Of a DNA stretch of 64,000 nt, positions 8,715 to 17,402 are shown piece by piece; the stretch's first letter is position 1; each line of letters begins with the position of its first letter. The notes under the pieces are model-generated. The model searched no databases and was not told where the DNA came from. It was given only the letters and a program-made list of their open reading frames with translations. Origin of the DNA: Gammaproteobacteria bacterium (GTDB lineage: Bacteria > Pseudomonadota > Gammaproteobacteria > Nevskiales > Nevskiaceae); NCBI GenBank assembly GCA_022599775.1, contig JAHZLQ010000074.1:1-64000 (forward strand), read 5' to 3'. A program made the translations under genes and the position numbers.

Positions 8715-10226
8715 TTATTGCTTGCGCGAAAACATCGAACCCAGCTTGATCATCGCGCTGATGCCCTTGACCACGATGTCGGGAATCGGCCCTTCGCGAT
8801 CGAGTAGCGACTGAAGCTGCTTCTTGTACTTGTCCGACAGTGGCGGAAACATCATGCGGGGATCGCCCAGCGGCGGACCTTCCTCGACGATGGCGCGTGC
8901 GTTGGAGCACTCGGCAAAGGTGTTGAATCCGACCATGCGGCCAATGCCGCTGGCGTTGACGCCACCGAACGGCAGGTGCGGATTGGTTCCGGACTGAATC
9001 ACGTTGTGATTGACCACCAGACTGCCGGAGGTGGTGTGGTCGATGAAGTAATCGATGTCCCTCCGATCCTTGCCGAACACATAAAGCGCAAGCGGCTTGT
9101 CGCGGGCCGCGATGTACTGCGTGACGTCCTCGCGATTCCGATAGGGCTTGATCGCGATCACCGGCCCGAAGATTTCCTCGCGCATCAGCTTCATGTCGTC
9201 GCCGACATCGAGGATCACGGTCGGGGCGATGTACCGGTCTTCGGCACGGGTATCGCCGCCCATCGCGAAACGGGCGCCCTTGGCGCGCGCGTCTTCGATC
9301 AGACCCTTGATGCGTTCGTAGTGTCGCCCGTTGATGATGCGCGGGAACTCGGGATTGTTCTCGAAACCCTTGCCGGCCGGGTTGTACATCGTGGTGATCT
9401 CACGCACCAGCGCCTCGGTGAAGCGCGGCAGCAGTGATTCGTGGACGAACAGATAGTCCGGCGCGATACAGGCCTGCCCGGCATTGCACATGCGCCCCCA
9501 GGCAGTCTTCATTGCGGCCTCGTCGACATCCGCGCTCGGCGTGATGATCGAAGGGTTCTTGCCGCCCATCTCCAGCGTGACGGACGCGAAGTGATCGGCG
9601 GCAGCCTTCATCACGATGCGGCCCACCGTATTGTTGCCGATGTAGAAAATATGATGGAACGGACAGGCCAGCAGCGCCTGCGCGGCCTCGGCGCCGCCTT
9701 CGATGCAGCGCACCTCGCCATTCGGGAATGCCTCTGCCACGATCTTCGCGACCAGTGCCGAGGACTGCGGCGACAGTTCCGAAGGTTTGACGATGACGGC
9801 ATTGCCGGCCGCGATCGCGCCGAACACCGGCAGGAAGCCGATCACATACGGCGCGTTCCAACTCGGCAGCACCAGCACCATGCCCTTGGCTTCGTAACGC
9901 AGGTAGCACTTCTTGCCGAGCGTCATCAGCGAAGGTTCGGCCGGTTTCGGCGACATCCATGTTTCGAGGTGCTTCGCAATGAAGTCGGCCTCGAATTTGA
10001 GCATCACCAGTTCGCCGTCGACATCCGGCGGCGTCAGACCGCGCTCCTGTTTGACCGCTTCGTAGATTTCGGCCCGGTGCGCCAGTGTCACTTTCATCAG
10101 GCGGCGGATTCGTGCGATGCGCTCGGCAGCCGTGGTCTGCGCAATTGCCGGAGCCAGAGCGGAAATCTGGTCGAACTGCTCGCGAATACCGCTGGCGGCG
10201 CCGCGCATCTCGATGACGGAACTCAT
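8715..10226 (-). CDS. Aldehyde dehydrogenase, coniferyl-aldehyde dehydrogenase-like
   Basis: A 503-residue NAD(P)-dependent aldehyde dehydrogenase. It shows the VLPSWNAPY segment, VTLEMGGKNP with the general-base glutamate, the catalytic cysteine in CNAGQACIAPDY, EEIFGPV and PFGGVNASGIG. The short N-terminus and CIAPDY context are typical of the coniferyl-aldehyde dehydrogenase (CALDH) subgroup. The C-terminal extension after residue ~460 may be a membrane-association tail, as in fatty aldehyde dehydrogenases. ATG 10226 gives the expected start. It is divergent from an acyl-CoA dehydrogenase, suggesting a shared catabolic role; substrate unknown. Confidence 0.9.
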   Translation of the reverse strand: MSSVIEMRGAASGIREQFDQISALAPAIAQTTAAERIARIRRLMKVTLAHRAEIYEAVKQERGLTPPDVDGELVMLKFEADFIAKHLETWMSPKPAEPSLMTLGKKCYLRYEAKGMVLVLPSWNAPYVIGFLPVFGAIAAGNAVIVKPSELSPQSSALVAKIVAEAFPNGEVRCIEGGAEAAQALLACPFHHIFYIGNNTVGRIVMKAAADHFASVTLEMGGKNPSIITPSADVDEAAMKTAWGRMCNAGQACIAPDYLFVHESLLPRFTEALVREITTMYNPAGKGFENNPEFPRIINGRHYERIKGLIEDARAKGARFAMGGDTRAEDRYIAPTVILDVGDDMKLMREEIFGPVIAIKPYRNREDVTQYIAARDKPLALYVFGKDRRDIDYFIDHTTSGSLVVNHNVIQSGTNPHLPFGGVNASGIGRMVGFNTFAECSNARAIVEEGPPLGDPRMMFPPLSDKYKKQLQSLLDREGPIPDIVVKGISAMIKLGSMFSRKQ

Positions 10227-10436
10227 GTCAGACCCCTGGGTTCGAATTCGGAAAGGCCGTCCGGCATGGTCACCAATCGGTCGCGGCGGTACCTCATCCG
10301 AAGCAAGTACTTTTCGACAGACCTTGGCGACGCTGAGGAGCCACCCGCCAGCCGGTTTCGTCCAAACGCAGGGCGACTTGCGGCGCTGTCGGCGGCAGAA
10401 TGCCGCTTCCAATTTCAAACCCGGACATTCACGAGC

Positions 10437-11579
10437 ATGGCGACACGGAGCCGTTGGGAAGACGAAGAAACCGCTGCTTTCAGGGATGCGGTCGCGCGAT
10501 TCATGGACGCGGAGATGCTGCCGCAGGACGAGGCCTGGCGGCATCAGGGTCATGTCGGTCATGACATCTGGCGTCAGGTCGGGGCGCAGGGAATGCTCTG
10601 TGTGGACATTCCGGAGACCTACGGCGGTGCCGGTGGCGACTTCCGCTACGAGGCGGTGATGACCGAGGAGCTGTCGCGGCGCGGGCTCAGCGGCTTCGGC
10701 CTGAGCGTGCACACGATCTGCGCGCACTACATCCTCAATCACGGCACCGAGGCGCAGAAGCAGCAGTGGCTTCCGCGTATGGCCAGCGGCGAACTGGTCG
10801 GCGCCATTGCGATGAGCGAACCGGCCGCCGGATCGGACCTGCAAGGTGTACGCACGCGCGCTCAACGCGACGGCGATCACTACATCGTCAACGGTTCCAA
10901 AATCTTCATCAGCAATGGCTATCTTGCCGAAATCCTGGCCGTGGTGGTCAAAACCGATCCCGCGCAGGGCGCCAAGGGCACCTCGATCCTGATGGTCGAA
11001 ACCAAGGACCTGCCGGGTTACCGCGTGGGCCGGCGACTCGACAAGATCGGCATGAAAGCGCAGGACACGGCCGAACTGTTCTTCGACGACGTACGCGTGC
11101 CGGTCGACTGCCTGCTCGGCGGCTCCGAAGGCCAGGGCTTCAGCCAGTTGATGAGTGACCTGCCCTACGAACGTGCGGTCGTCGCGGTGGCCGGCGTCGC
11201 CGCGATGGAGGGCGCACTTGAGGCGACGCGCGCCTACGTGCACGAACGCAAGGCCTTCGGCAAGACACTGTTCGACTTCCAGAACACCAAGTTCAAGCTC
11301 GCCGAGGTCGCCACGATCGTGCGCGTGGCACGCGCCTTCATCGACCAGTGCATCGAGGACGTCAGCACCGGGCGCCTGGACACGGTCACCGCCTCGATGG
11401 CGAAGCTGTGGTGTACCGACATGCAGCAGCAGGTCATCGACGATTGCCTGCAACTGTTCGGCGGCTACGGCTACATGAACGAATACCTGATCGCACGCAT
11501 GTACGCCGACGCACGCGTGCAGCGCATTTACGGCGGCACCAATGAAATCATGAAGGAAGTGATCGCCCGATCGCTGTAG
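10437..11579 (+). CDS. Acyl-CoA dehydrogenase
   Basis: A 380-residue flavoprotein of the acyl-CoA dehydrogenase family, with AMSEPAAGSDLQG, ISNGYLAEILAVVVKT and the C-terminal RIYGGTNEIMKEVI. The MCAD-type catalytic glutamate position is glycine (IYGGT), while a glutamate sits in DLPYERAV. That pattern matches isovaleryl- and long-chain-type enzymes, where the base lies in that helix. Substrates of such enzymes are often branched or cyclic. ATG 10437 gives the normal N-terminus; no strong ribosome binding site is seen. The DsbA-like isomerase gene follows 43 bases later. Confidence 0.9.
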   Translation: MATRSRWEDEETAAFRDAVARFMDAEMLPQDEAWRHQGHVGHDIWRQVGAQGMLCVDIPETYGGAGGDFRYEAVMTEELSRRGLSGFGLSVHTICAHYILNHGTEAQKQQWLPRMASGELVGAIAMSEPAAGSDLQGVRTRAQRDGDHYIVNGSKIFISNGYLAEILAVVVKTDPAQGAKGTSILMVETKDLPGYRVGRRLDKIGMKAQDTAELFFDDVRVPVDCLLGGSEGQGFSQLMSDLPYERAVVAVAGVAAMEGALEATRAYVHERKAFGKTLFDFQNTKFKLAEVATIVRVARAFIDQCIEDVSTGRLDTVTASMAKLWCTDMQQQVIDDCLQLFGGYGYMNEYLIARMYADARVQRIYGGTNEIMKEVIARSL

Positions 11580-11622
11580 GCTGCGCCGTGGCCGACGACA
11601 GGGACGACGGGGCACGCCGCCA

Positions 11623-12219
11623 ATGCAAGACAAGCTGGACCTTTACTTTGACTTCGCATCGCCGTACGCATACTTCGCGTTCGGACGGCTGTGCCGCTTG
11701 GCGGACCGACATCGGCTGACACTGTGCCTGCATCCGATCATGCTGTGGGCCACGCTGCGCGCGCTGGGCCTGCCGGCGGCGATGGAGCACCCGGCGCGAC
11801 GCGAATACATGCTCCACGACATGCAACGCTCGGCGCGATACTACGGGCTGCCGTTCGAGCTGCCGCCCGCATTTCCGTTTTCCAGCCACGCGGCCGCGCG
11901 GGCCTGGCACGCCCTGCACGCCCACACGCCGCAGCTATCCACGCTCTACGCGGCGCGCTTGCTGGAGGCCGGCTTCGTCCAGCACCGCGATATCAGGAAC
12001 AAGCCGGAACTGGTGGAAATCACCGCAGAACTGGGTCTCGGCGAGTCCTGGGCGCGCCCGGCGATGGACAGCGACAGCGCGCGCACCGCCCTGGAACGCA
12101 CGATCGCCGAGGCCGCGCAACGGGGCGTTTCTGGGTCTCCGTACTGGTTCTGGCGCGGCGAAGCCTGGTTCGGTGCGGATCGCCTGCCGCAATTCGAGCA
12201 GGCGCTGCTGGAGTCTTAA
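11623..12219 (+). CDS. DsbA/kappa-GST-like 2-hydroxychromene-2-carboxylate isomerase family protein
   Basis: A 198-residue thioredoxin-fold protein of the HCCA isomerase/kappa GST family. The N-terminal YFDFASPYAYF places a serine where thioredoxins have cysteine, as in glutathione-using isomerases. The C-terminal GVSGSPYWFWRGEAWFGADRL is the family cis-proline and substrate-end motif. Relatives isomerise aromatic-ring breakdown products. It follows the acyl-CoA dehydrogenase gene on the same strand, so a role in the same catabolic route is plausible. The exact reaction is unknown. Confidence 0.82.
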   Translation: MQDKLDLYFDFASPYAYFAFGRLCRLADRHRLTLCLHPIMLWATLRALGLPAAMEHPARREYMLHDMQRSARYYGLPFELPPAFPFSSHAAARAWHALHAHTPQLSTLYAARLLEAGFVQHRDIRNKPELVEITAELGLGESWARPAMDSDSARTALERTIAEAAQRGVSGSPYWFWRGEAWFGADRLPQFEQALLES

Positions 12220-12244
12220 TGGCGCATCGAATCGAGGCGCACCC

Positions 12245-12697
12245 TCAGCGATCGAACACCAGCAAGGTGGAAGTCGCCGAAGCACATAACCGCCCGTCCG
12301 CATCCAGCAGCTTGGCCTCGGTGAAGGCCACACGACGCCCCATGCTGAGTACCACCCCTTCGGCCGTGACCGGCCCGGTATCGCTCGTCATGCCACGGTG
12401 ATAGGCCACCTTGAGCTCCAGCGTGGTGTATCCCTGTGCAGCGCTCAACCGTGAATGCACTGCACAACCGCAGGCCGAATCGAGCAGCGTCGCGGCGTAG
12501 CCGCCGTGGATCGAGCCGATCGGATTGTAGGCGTGCTGACCCGGCACGCCACGAAACACCGCGCGCCCCTCGCTGATCTCGATCAGATCGAACAACAGCG
12601 CATCGCCGATCGGCGGGCGGCCGCCGCTGGCGATCCAGGCCTGGAGCTGTTGCAGCCCGCTCATTTGACTCAGGTTCTGCTGCATGTCGATTCCCAT
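12245..12697 (-). CDS. PaaI-like hotdog-fold thioesterase
   Basis: A 150-residue hotdog-fold protein with the motif GSIHGGYAATLLDSACGCAV, characteristic of PaaI/YbgC-type acyl-CoA thioesterases (HGG plus a downstream acidic residue). These release CoA from stalled catabolic intermediates in the cytosol. ATG 12697 gives the full frame, but ATG 12685 is better spaced from a GGGA and may be the true start. A perfect 14-bp palindrome lies 40 bases upstream (12737-12750) and may be its operator. Confidence 0.83.
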   Translation of the reverse strand: MGIDMQQNLSQMSGLQQLQAWIASGGRPPIGDALLFDLIEISEGRAVFRGVPGQHAYNPIGSIHGGYAATLLDSACGCAVHSRLSAAQGYTTLELKVAYHRGMTSDTGPVTAEGVVLSMGRRVAFTEAKLLDADGRLCASATSTLLVFDR

Positions 12698-12736
12698 GGC
12701 TCGAATTCACGCGGCCCTGCGACAGCGTGAATTATG

Positions 12737-12750
12737 ATTACGATCGTAAT
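12737..12750. promoter_or_regulatory. Perfect 14-bp palindrome, candidate TetR-type operator
   Basis: ATTACGATCGTAAT is an exact inverted repeat in an unusually A/T-rich patch (12731-12765), 40 bases upstream of the thioesterase start and downstream of the CoA-transferase gene. Length and symmetry fit a TetR- or MarR-type site. The regulator is not identified. Confidence 0.5.
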
Positions 12751-12832
12751 ATTATTGATCGAAATCGAGAAGGCTGTCGACAGCAGCCCTGCTCCGAGCC
12801 CGGTGCCGCACCAGCCAGAACTGCCTGCGAAC

Positions 12833-15391
12833 TCAGGAGGACTTGCTGCTCTCGCCCTCCGCCAGGGAGGCGAGATTGGCACCCATGCTCGGCTTTTCGC
12901 CCTTGGGCGACGGCGCGACCGGTCGCGGCGGCATGCGCGGCATGCCGACAAAGCCGACCGCGAACTGCTCTTCCATCGCCCTGATCTGCGCATCGTCATA
13001 ACCGAGACCGGCCATGATCTCCTGGGTGTGTTCGCCCACCAGCAAGGGCCGCCCCTGAATCACGCCTGGCGTATCGGACAGATTGCAGCACAGGCCGATC
13101 TGATCCAGCCGGCCGACCACCGGATGCGGATAGGACACCACCCAACGCCGCTCCTGGAACTCCGGATCGTCGTGCAGCCTGCGCGAAAAGTCCTCCGACA
13201 CGATCTCGACCGGAACGCCAGCGCCGTCGAGTCGCTCGAACCAGGTGTCGGCATCTGCGGACTTGAAACGGGCGCTCAGCGCGGCCGCCAACTCCGCATC
13301 GTGCTCGTGGCGCGCCGCCTCGCTGGCAAAGCGGCGGTCATTGGCTAATTCCGGCATTCCGGTCGCCACGAACAGCGCGTCCCAGTGCGCCGGCTTGACA
13401 GCGACGACGCAGATCCAGCCGCGCTGCGTTTCGTACAGGCGGTGCCCGGCTGAAAATCCGGTCTGCATGCCGTCGATCTGCGGACGATCAAAGCCCTTGC
13501 CGTCCGGCGTGGCGACGGCGTAGGACGTGTTGAGCAGCGCGGCGTTGATGATCGAGGTATCGACGAACTGGCCTTCCCCGGTGCGATCGCGGTGATACAG
13601 CGCATTGATCACGGCCACTGCGGACAGAAATCCGTTGCCGGTGTCACCGAAGCTGGTCAGTGCCCAGATCGGCTTGCCGCCGCGCGCCATGCCGCCGTCC
13701 TCGTACTGAACGCCGGACAGGCAGGCGCCGGTCTGGTCATTACCGGGCAGGCCTGCGCGCTCGCCCCGTTCGAAGCCACGCGTGTGGCAATAGATCAGGT
13801 CCGGCTTGAGCTTCTTGAGACTCTCATAGTCGATCTTGAGACGCTCGGCCGCGTCGTAGCGCATGTTGTGATGCACGACATCAGCCTGTTTCACCAGTTC
13901 CAGCAAGACCTGCATCGCCCGCGGGTCCTTGAGATTCAGGGTGATGCTCTTCTTGCCGCGATTGGCCATGTAGGCGATATGCACGCGGTGCCAGAACAGG
14001 TCGTAGAGCCCGTTGATCTTGATGACATTGGCGCCAAGATCGGACAGCAACTGCGTCCCGAACGGGCCGGCGATGGCCAGGCCCAGGTCCAGCACGGTGA
14101 TGCCTTCCAGCGGCGCCTTCATCGGCTTTCCGGTTGCCGCCGCAGCCGTCGCCGACCGGCCTTGCGCGATGATGCGCGCCGCCTCGGCCTTGACGCTTTC
14201 GGTGTGCTCGCCGGCCATCGGCGCATGCGCGCCCGGCGTGCCCTGCGTTCGGCTCATGTTGTAGGCATTGCCGACCGTGCGTATCCGCCCCAGGTCGGGA
14301 TCTTCGGTCTCGACCACGCAGCCATCGGCCAGAAACGCCGGATCGGCCAGCGATTCCTCGACGGATCGCACGTCCTGCATGGTCACGCCGGCCTTGCACG
14401 ACGCCTCCACCCATTCCTTCGCCGGGAACTTGGCCACGGCCTCGGCAAGAATCGGCTGGTAGTGCGACATCACCAGCAGCTCTTCCGGACCCGTGCCGAA
14501 GCGGTCCGGATCGTTCTGCACCGTGAGGTCCGGCGAGGCATCAAGCTTGTCGCCGGCCGAGGCGGTCATGATGAAACGCGGATTCGGCACCCAGTTGTGA
14601 ATCCAGCGCCCGTCGGAACATTGGAAATGGCCCTTGGGCGACTTGGAACCCAATATCCAGGAATCGAAGCTCGGGGCGTCGATGTTCTCGGCGCGCATCC
14701 ACACCCCGGCGCCACCCGCCATCGCCCCCTGCAGCAGCGAGGTCTCCACGAGTTGTCCTCGCCCCGTGGTTTCGCGCGCGCGCAGCGCTGCGGAAATACC
14801 GACCGAGGCCGCGAAAAACGCGCCGAGACTGGGCCAGTACGAGGCCGGAAACAAGGGGCCGGGACGCGGTGCGCCCTGCACCCAGTCATCCGGAATCTCC
14901 AGGTCCGCGAACGGATCTTCACGGCCCAGCAGGTGATTGAGCGCGCCTTCCGGCCAGCCGCGTTGTTCCCAGTGCAGGCCCGTACGCGCGGCAACCAGCG
15001 CATCGTACGCGGGACGATCGGAATGCTTGTTGTCGCGCCCGTAGCCGGTGATCGAGCAGTAGACCAGGCGTGGATTTACGGCCGCGAGACTCGCGTAGTC
15101 GATACCGAGGCGCTGCGTCACACCGGGCGCGAAACTTTCGACGACGACATCGGCCTGACTCGCCAGAGCCAGAAAGCTCGCCTTGTCATCGGGATTCTTG
15201 AGATCCAGTTCGGCGCTCTTCTTGCCTCGATTCCAGACCTTGTAGCCGATCTGGCTGCGGAAAGGATCGCCACCAGGCGGTTCGATCTTGGTGACCTCGG
15301 CGCCGTTGTCCGCCAGCAGCATCGCCGCCATCGGACCGGCCACGCCCCAGGACAGATCAAGCACGCGGATGTCTTTGAGAACTCCTGCCAT
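12833..15391 (-). CDS. Tandem-domain CaiB/BaiF (family III) CoA transferase
   Basis: An 852-residue protein made of two complete CaiB/BaiF domains, where typical members have one of ~400 residues. Domain 1 (about 1-400) starts with IRVLDLSWGVAGPMAAMLLADNGAEVTKIEPP and has DRPAYDAL with the expected active-site aspartate. Domain 2 (about 425-830) starts with ITVLDLGLAIAGPFGTQLLSDLGANVIKI and has GNDQTGACLSG. A short alanine-rich linker joins them, and a charged tail follows. Such enzymes move CoA between acids, or act as racemases. An AAGGAGAAGG precedes ATG 15391. It shares its direction with the amidohydrolase upstream. Confidence 0.9.
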   Translation of the reverse strand: MAGVLKDIRVLDLSWGVAGPMAAMLLADNGAEVTKIEPPGGDPFRSQIGYKVWNRGKKSAELDLKNPDDKASFLALASQADVVVESFAPGVTQRLGIDYASLAAVNPRLVYCSITGYGRDNKHSDRPAYDALVAARTGLHWEQRGWPEGALNHLLGREDPFADLEIPDDWVQGAPRPGPLFPASYWPSLGAFFAASVGISAALRARETTGRGQLVETSLLQGAMAGGAGVWMRAENIDAPSFDSWILGSKSPKGHFQCSDGRWIHNWVPNPRFIMTASAGDKLDASPDLTVQNDPDRFGTGPEELLVMSHYQPILAEAVAKFPAKEWVEASCKAGVTMQDVRSVEESLADPAFLADGCVVETEDPDLGRIRTVGNAYNMSRTQGTPGAHAPMAGEHTESVKAEAARIIAQGRSATAAAATGKPMKAPLEGITVLDLGLAIAGPFGTQLLSDLGANVIKINGLYDLFWHRVHIAYMANRGKKSITLNLKDPRAMQVLLELVKQADVVHHNMRYDAAERLKIDYESLKKLKPDLIYCHTRGFERGERAGLPGNDQTGACLSGVQYEDGGMARGGKPIWALTSFGDTGNGFLSAVAVINALYHRDRTGEGQFVDTSIINAALLNTSYAVATPDGKGFDRPQIDGMQTGFSAGHRLYETQRGWICVVAVKPAHWDALFVATGMPELANDRRFASEAARHEHDAELAAALSARFKSADADTWFERLDGAGVPVEIVSEDFSRRLHDDPEFQERRWVVSYPHPVVGRLDQIGLCCNLSDTPGVIQGRPLLVGEHTQEIMAGLGYDDAQIRAMEEQFAVGFVGMPRMPPRPVAPSPKGEKPSMGANLASLAEGESSKSS

Positions 15392-15548
15392 GGCTGCACC
15401 TTCTCCTTGCTGAGTCTTGGAGACCCGCCGCACGGCTGACCGAATGCAGCGCAGCGCCGGGCCCCGATGTAAATCCCAGCCTAGCTGGACGGATCGGGGT
15501 TCAACCTGCTGCAAATGGGTGAGTCAAACCCACCAGAGGCTCCTGCCT

Positions 15549-16643
15549 TCAGAGGGCGAAGGCGCTCAAGGCGTTGTCGCAGATGATCTTCTTGCGATCC
15601 GCCTCGGGAATGCCAGCTTCAGTGAGCTGGCTGACGACCTGCTGCTGCGAATGCGGCCAGCAGGTCGCCGGATGCGGAAAGTCCGTGGACCAGTACAGAC
15701 AATCGGCGCCGAAATAGTCGTAGAAGCCCTTGAGTCCCGAGGGTTCGTACATAAAGGTGGAACCCATCTGCCGACGGAAGTAGTCGGATGGCTTCATCTT
15801 CACGCCGGGGAATTCGTAGTGCAGCCCCATGCGCGGATCGAGCACGGATTCGAAGAACCACGGCAACCAGCCCAGGCCCGGCTCCACCAGAATCACGCGC
15901 AACTTCGGAAAGCGCTCCAGCGTGCCGGTGAGTATCCAGAAGCACATCGATTCCGCCAGCGGCGCCCACGGCAAAGCGGTAAAAATGCCCTTCTGCGGCG
16001 TCGGATCCCGGCGGAATACGTCCCACAGCTCGGCCTTCATGTCGAGGTGATTCATGATCGTGAGGCCGGCTTCCTGGATCACCGACCACAGCGGCTCGTA
16101 GCGTTTGTCGTGCACATCCGGCAAGCCCATGTCCGCGGGAAACGGCGTGATTTGCACACAGCGCGCCTTGTGGTCACGCGCCAGCCGCTCCACCTCCTGA
16201 ACCGCGAAATCGATGTCCTGCAGGGGAAGCTGGTAGGCGCACAGCAGGCGATCCGGGTTGTGCGATGCGAAATCCGCCATCGACTGGTTGTAGCCGCGGA
16301 ATACTTCCTTCCAGTCATTGCCCATCAGTTGCTGGTTGCAGATGCGCGCGCCTCCGAGTTCCGGGAACAACACCTCGGCTTCGACGCCGTCACGGTCCAT
16401 GGCCTTGATGCGCGCCTCCGGATTCGAATAGCCGGGGTCCTGCGAGGCTTCCGGATCAACGAAATCCTCGAGGTGAAGCTGGGGCTGACCGCCACGCAAC
16501 ACCTTGGCGGCATACTGCTCCGCCGCCACCTGCGCATGGTCCCAGACCGAATGCAGATCGCGACGCAAGCGTTGCTTGATCCAGTCTCCGGTCAGAAATA
16601 CGTGGGAGTCCGCCGATACCAGACGCTGCTGTGCCATCGTCAT
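15549..16643 (-). CDS. Amidohydrolase-2 family protein (metal-dependent hydrolase/decarboxylase)
   Basis: A 364-residue TIM-barrel protein of the amidohydrolase 2 group. It has SADSHVF near the N-terminus (a degenerate D-x-H metal motif), NPEARIKAMDRDGVEAEVLFP, a central IMNHLD histidine and a C-terminal YWSTDFPHPA with the metal-binding aspartate and histidine. Relatives include ACMS and o-pyrocatechuate decarboxylases and hydrolases in aromatic and terpenoid breakdown. It lies upstream of the CoA-transferase gene on the same strand (157 bases), suggesting one catabolic operon. Reaction not determined. Confidence 0.85.
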   Translation of the reverse strand: MTMAQQRLVSADSHVFLTGDWIKQRLRRDLHSVWDHAQVAAEQYAAKVLRGGQPQLHLEDFVDPEASQDPGYSNPEARIKAMDRDGVEAEVLFPELGGARICNQQLMGNDWKEVFRGYNQSMADFASHNPDRLLCAYQLPLQDIDFAVQEVERLARDHKARCVQITPFPADMGLPDVHDKRYEPLWSVIQEAGLTIMNHLDMKAELWDVFRRDPTPQKGIFTALPWAPLAESMCFWILTGTLERFPKLRVILVEPGLGWLPWFFESVLDPRMGLHYEFPGVKMKPSDYFRRQMGSTFMYEPSGLKGFYDYFGADCLYWSTDFPHPATCWPHSQQQVVSQLTEAGIPEADRKKIICDNALSAFAL

Positions 16644-17013
16644 GTCGCTCTCCTGCCGTCACCGTGACGGCGGCCGCCCCCTGGAATCAAGCCGGGACCG
16701 GTCCACCGCAATGCGCCCGCCTGCTGCGACAGGCTTTTCGATCGTGACAATAGGCACGAAGCCGCCAGGCGCTCCTGCTGCAAACGGATGAGGCACGGGG
16801 CAGCCCGGCAACAGGCCGGGCACCGGGAACGAACGGGAGCTCCGAATCCGAAGCCGTCATTTCGGCGACTTCGGCAACCGACGGGAAAACCTGCTCCTCC
16901 ATATTGGCGGCGCATAAAAAAAGCCTCGCATGCGCGAGGCTTTTTTGTACTTCGTCACCGGAAATGACCGATCGCATCAATCGTGCCGTCGGCATCCAGT
17001 CATTGGAGGCGCC
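16644..17013. other. Intergenic region with terminator and amidohydrolase leader
   Basis: I see no convincing gene in these 370 bases. The only open frames run across the terminator at 16916-16946 and have no recognisable protein. The part next to 16643 should hold the promoter of the minus-strand amidohydrolase operon, but no clear -35/-10 pair stands out. Confidence 0.6.
16916..16946 (-). terminator. Bidirectional intrinsic terminator
   Basis: GCCTCGC (16923-16929), a 4-base loop and GCGAGGC (16934-16940) form a perfect stem, flanked by seven A on one side and six T on the other. It lies just downstream of the small lipoprotein gene on the minus strand and should end that transcript. Confidence 0.9.
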
Positions 17014-17211
17014 TTAGTTCTTGGCGTCGTCCATTTCATCTTCGGCTTCTTCGGCGGCGTCGCCCATGGCATCTCCGGCGTCATGAGCCGCGTCGCCAAC
17101 GCTGTCTGCAGTTTCTTCCATCATGTCTTCGGCATCCGAGTCGTCGTCGCAACCGATCAACGGAGCGGCCAGACCAAGAGCGGCGATCAGCGTAAAAGCT
17201 TTGTAGTTCAT
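17014..17211 (-). CDS. Small acidic Ala/Asp-rich lipoprotein
   Basis: A 65-residue protein with a lipoprotein signal (MNYKAFTLIAALG... lipobox LIGC, C21) followed by only ~44 mature residues. These are almost all Asp, Glu, Ala and Met, with repeated DAxxDAxxxAxxE patterns that would form a strongly acidic amphipathic helix. It recalls small entericidin- or Lpp-like lipoproteins but belongs to no family I can name. It has its own terminator at 16916-16946 and no same-strand partner nearby, so it is probably monocistronic. Confidence 0.75.
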   Translation of the reverse strand: MNYKAFTLIAALGLAAPLIGCDDDSDAEDMMEETADSVGDAAHDAGDAMGDAAEEAEDEMDDAKN

Positions 17212-17402
17212 CTCGAAATATCCCTTTGAAAAAGTGAATTCTGGTTTCGGCGGCGCAAGATCAATGGTATCAGCTGAAACTGCGCTCGGGCCGCAAACTG
17301 CGCAGAAGACTGAACCAGGCGGACTGAACTCGAGGTGAATCGCAGTCGCTGCGGCGATTTTCTAAAATTCCGCCGTTGCGTTTTTTTGCGCGCCGCGGCC
17401 GG

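Noticed and set aside
13592..15439. A 615-codon plus-strand frame opposite the CoA transferase
   Set aside because: It is an antisense shadow of high-GC coding DNA. The minus-strand product is a clear two-domain enzyme.
16687..16995. A 102-codon minus-strand frame between the amidohydrolase and lipoprotein genes
   Set aside because: It runs through the strong terminator at 16916-16946 and has no ribosome binding site or recognisable sequence.
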